Part shown: positions 7,072 through 7,610 of the stretch, piece by piece
Numbering within the stretch: the first letter of the stretch is position 1
Layout of the letters: every line of letters begins with the position of its first letter
From: Devosia sp.
Lineage (GTDB): Bacteria > Pseudomonadota > Alphaproteobacteria > Rhizobiales > Devosiaceae
Direction: 5' to 3'
Length of the DNA: 7,610 bases
Assembly: GCA_028290685.1 (NCBI GenBank)
Contig: JAQGJI010000036.1
Coordinates: forward strand, 1 to 7,610
The notes under the pieces: generated by a model
Databases searched by the model: none
What the model was told of the DNA's origin: nothing
What the model saw: only the letters and a program-made list of their open reading frames with translations
Made by a program: the position numbers and the translations under genes

Positions 7072-7386
7072 ATGAAGCCAGCCCAACTTGCCCTTGCGGC
7101 CATTCTGAGCGCTCTTGTAGCGACACCAACGCCGGCCTGGGCGCTCTTTTGCGCCAATGAAGGCCCTGTCGCCCCCAAGACCTATGTTGAAGAAGATGGC
7201 CGCAGTGTTCTTCGCACTGACGACGAACTGCAGCAGCGCATCGACACCCAGCGGCTTCGCGAAATCGGGGTTCCCGCGCGTTCCGTGGAACGCTGGAATG
7301 GCTGCCTGCGCGCTTTTGTTGAAACGGCAAGCGGCGGCCAGATCATGGAATTCTATGATCCCGTTACACTGCGCCGGGTGCAGTAG
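7072..7386 (+). CDS. Small exported protein of unknown function, two cysteines
   Basis: I do not recognise this 104-residue protein. It has a clear signal peptide: K2, a hydrophobic core at about 6-17, and a likely cleavage after AWA (residues 22-24). This leaves a mature periplasmic protein of about 80 residues. The mature part has exactly two cysteines, C27 near its new N-terminus and C78, which could form a disulfide. The middle (about 40-76) is rich in charged residues and probably helical; the end, with EFYDP (93-97) and a final RRVQ, looks strand-like. No lipobox is visible, so a lipoprotein is unlikely. AGGGG (7060-7064) lies seven bases before the ATG, giving strong support for the start. 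It sits between mrcA and prfB, 65 bases before prfB, and may share its transcript. A periplasmic, envelope-related role is inference from the signal peptide and the neighbours only. Confidence 0.8.
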   Translation: MKPAQLALAAILSALVATPTPAWALFCANEGPVAPKTYVEEDGRSVLRTDDELQQRIDTQRLREIGVPARSVERWNGCLRAFVETASGGQIMEFYDPVTLRRVQ

Positions 7387-7451
7387 GCAGCAGGACCGGT
7401 TGATCCTTTTGGTCGCGTCCGCTACAGGGGGCGCGAACTGAGGAACCTAAC

Positions 7452-7610
7452 ATGCGTGCGGAAATCGAAAAGACCGTCGCCGAAATCGAGCAGGTGTTGA
7501 CCCTGCTGAGGAGGCATCTTTGACTGGGATACAGCAGAACTTCGCCTCGACGCGCTAACCGCGCAGACCGAATCGCCGGACTTCTGGAACGATCCTGAAA
7601 AAGCCCGCGT
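7452..7610 (+). CDS. prfB: Peptide chain release factor 2, 5' part, with programmed +1 frameshift
   Basis: RF2 recognises UAA and UGA stop codons on the ribosome and triggers hydrolysis of the finished peptide. Translation starts at 7452, with TGAGGAA (7439-7445) seven bases upstream. The first frame gives 23 residues (MRAEIEKTVAEIEQ... ending RRHL) and then meets TGA at 7521-7523. Skipping T7521 continues as DWDTAELRLDALTAQ and then ESPDFWNDPEKAR, the well-known RF2 N-terminal region. The true coding path is 7452-7520 joined to 7522-7610, and the gene runs off the right edge before the domain with the GGQ motif. It is probably autoregulated: when RF2 is scarce, slow reading of UGA favours the frameshift and restores RF2. 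A sequencing error is unlikely because the full recoding signal is present. Confidence 0.95.
7509..7524 (+). promoter_or_regulatory. prfB programmed frameshift signal
   Basis: The order is AGGAGG (7509-7514), CAT (7515-7517), CTT (7518-7520), TGA (7521-7523), then C7524. This matches the E. coli prfB site part for part: an internal Shine-Dalgarno-like hexamer three bases before the slippery CTT, followed by the poorly terminating TGA-C context. AGGAGG pairs perfectly with the anti-Shine-Dalgarno end of 16S rRNA, and the close spacing pulls the ribosome forward so that the CUU-decoding tRNA slips onto UUU. Confidence 0.95.

Noticed and set aside
7391..7420. AGGA/TCCT pairing followed by TTTT between the small gene and prfB, considered as a terminator.
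   Set aside because: A four-base stem with four T is too weak, and the short gap suggests read-through into prfB.
7521..7523. The TGA in prfB considered as a pseudogene mutation or sequencing error.
   Set aside because: The internal AGGAGG, its spacing, the slippery CTT and the TGA-C context together form the known programmed frameshift site.
1..7610. Mobile elements, phage genes, CRISPR arrays, toxin-antitoxin or defence systems.
   Set aside because: No transposase, integrase, regular repeat array or relevant domain is visible; all substantial genes are conserved housekeeping or envelope genes with similar base composition.

Overview
The window reads as an ordinary chromosomal segment of an alphaproteobacterium. 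The protein sequences and the gene order (rne, divergent from amiC, mrcA and prfB) fit Hyphomicrobiales, and Devosia or a close relative is my best guess; this comes from memory of family sequences, not from a search. The DNA is GC-rich throughout. I see no mobile element, CRISPR array, tRNA or rRNA.

Layout: bases 1-2432 on the minus strand hold most of rne (RNase E), with 810 codons visible and the stop lying beyond the left edge. Because neither end of this reading frame closes inside the window, several plus-strand frames over it look like genes but are shadows. A 609-base intergenic region (2433-3041) separates rne from three plus-strand genes. Within it lies a nested set of perfect inverted repeats (2574-2701) that folds into a compact three-way junction; I read it as a candidate structured leader of the rne mRNA. 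Next come amiC (3042-4283, a periplasmic cell-wall amidase with AMIN and Amidase_3 domains, probably starting at TTG) and mrcA (4464-6938, the bifunctional penicillin-binding protein PBP1A). A terminator-like hairpin follows mrcA, then a gene for a small exported two-cysteine protein of unknown role (7072-7386). The window ends in the start of prfB (release factor 2, from 7452).

The best-supported special feature is the prfB recoding site. Codon 24 is an in-frame TGA inside AGGAGG-CAT-CTT-TGA-C, which has the same architecture as the classic autoregulatory +1 frameshift site. Skipping one base continues directly into recognisable RF2 sequence.

Functionally, amiC and mrcA are a cell-envelope pair: one cuts septal peptidoglycan and the other polymerises and cross-links it. 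The flanking rne and prfB are RNA-decay and translation genes, both of which are classically autoregulated at the RNA level. Here both show RNA-level signals: a clear one in prfB and a candidate one in rne. I found no evidence for a wholly new multi-gene system.
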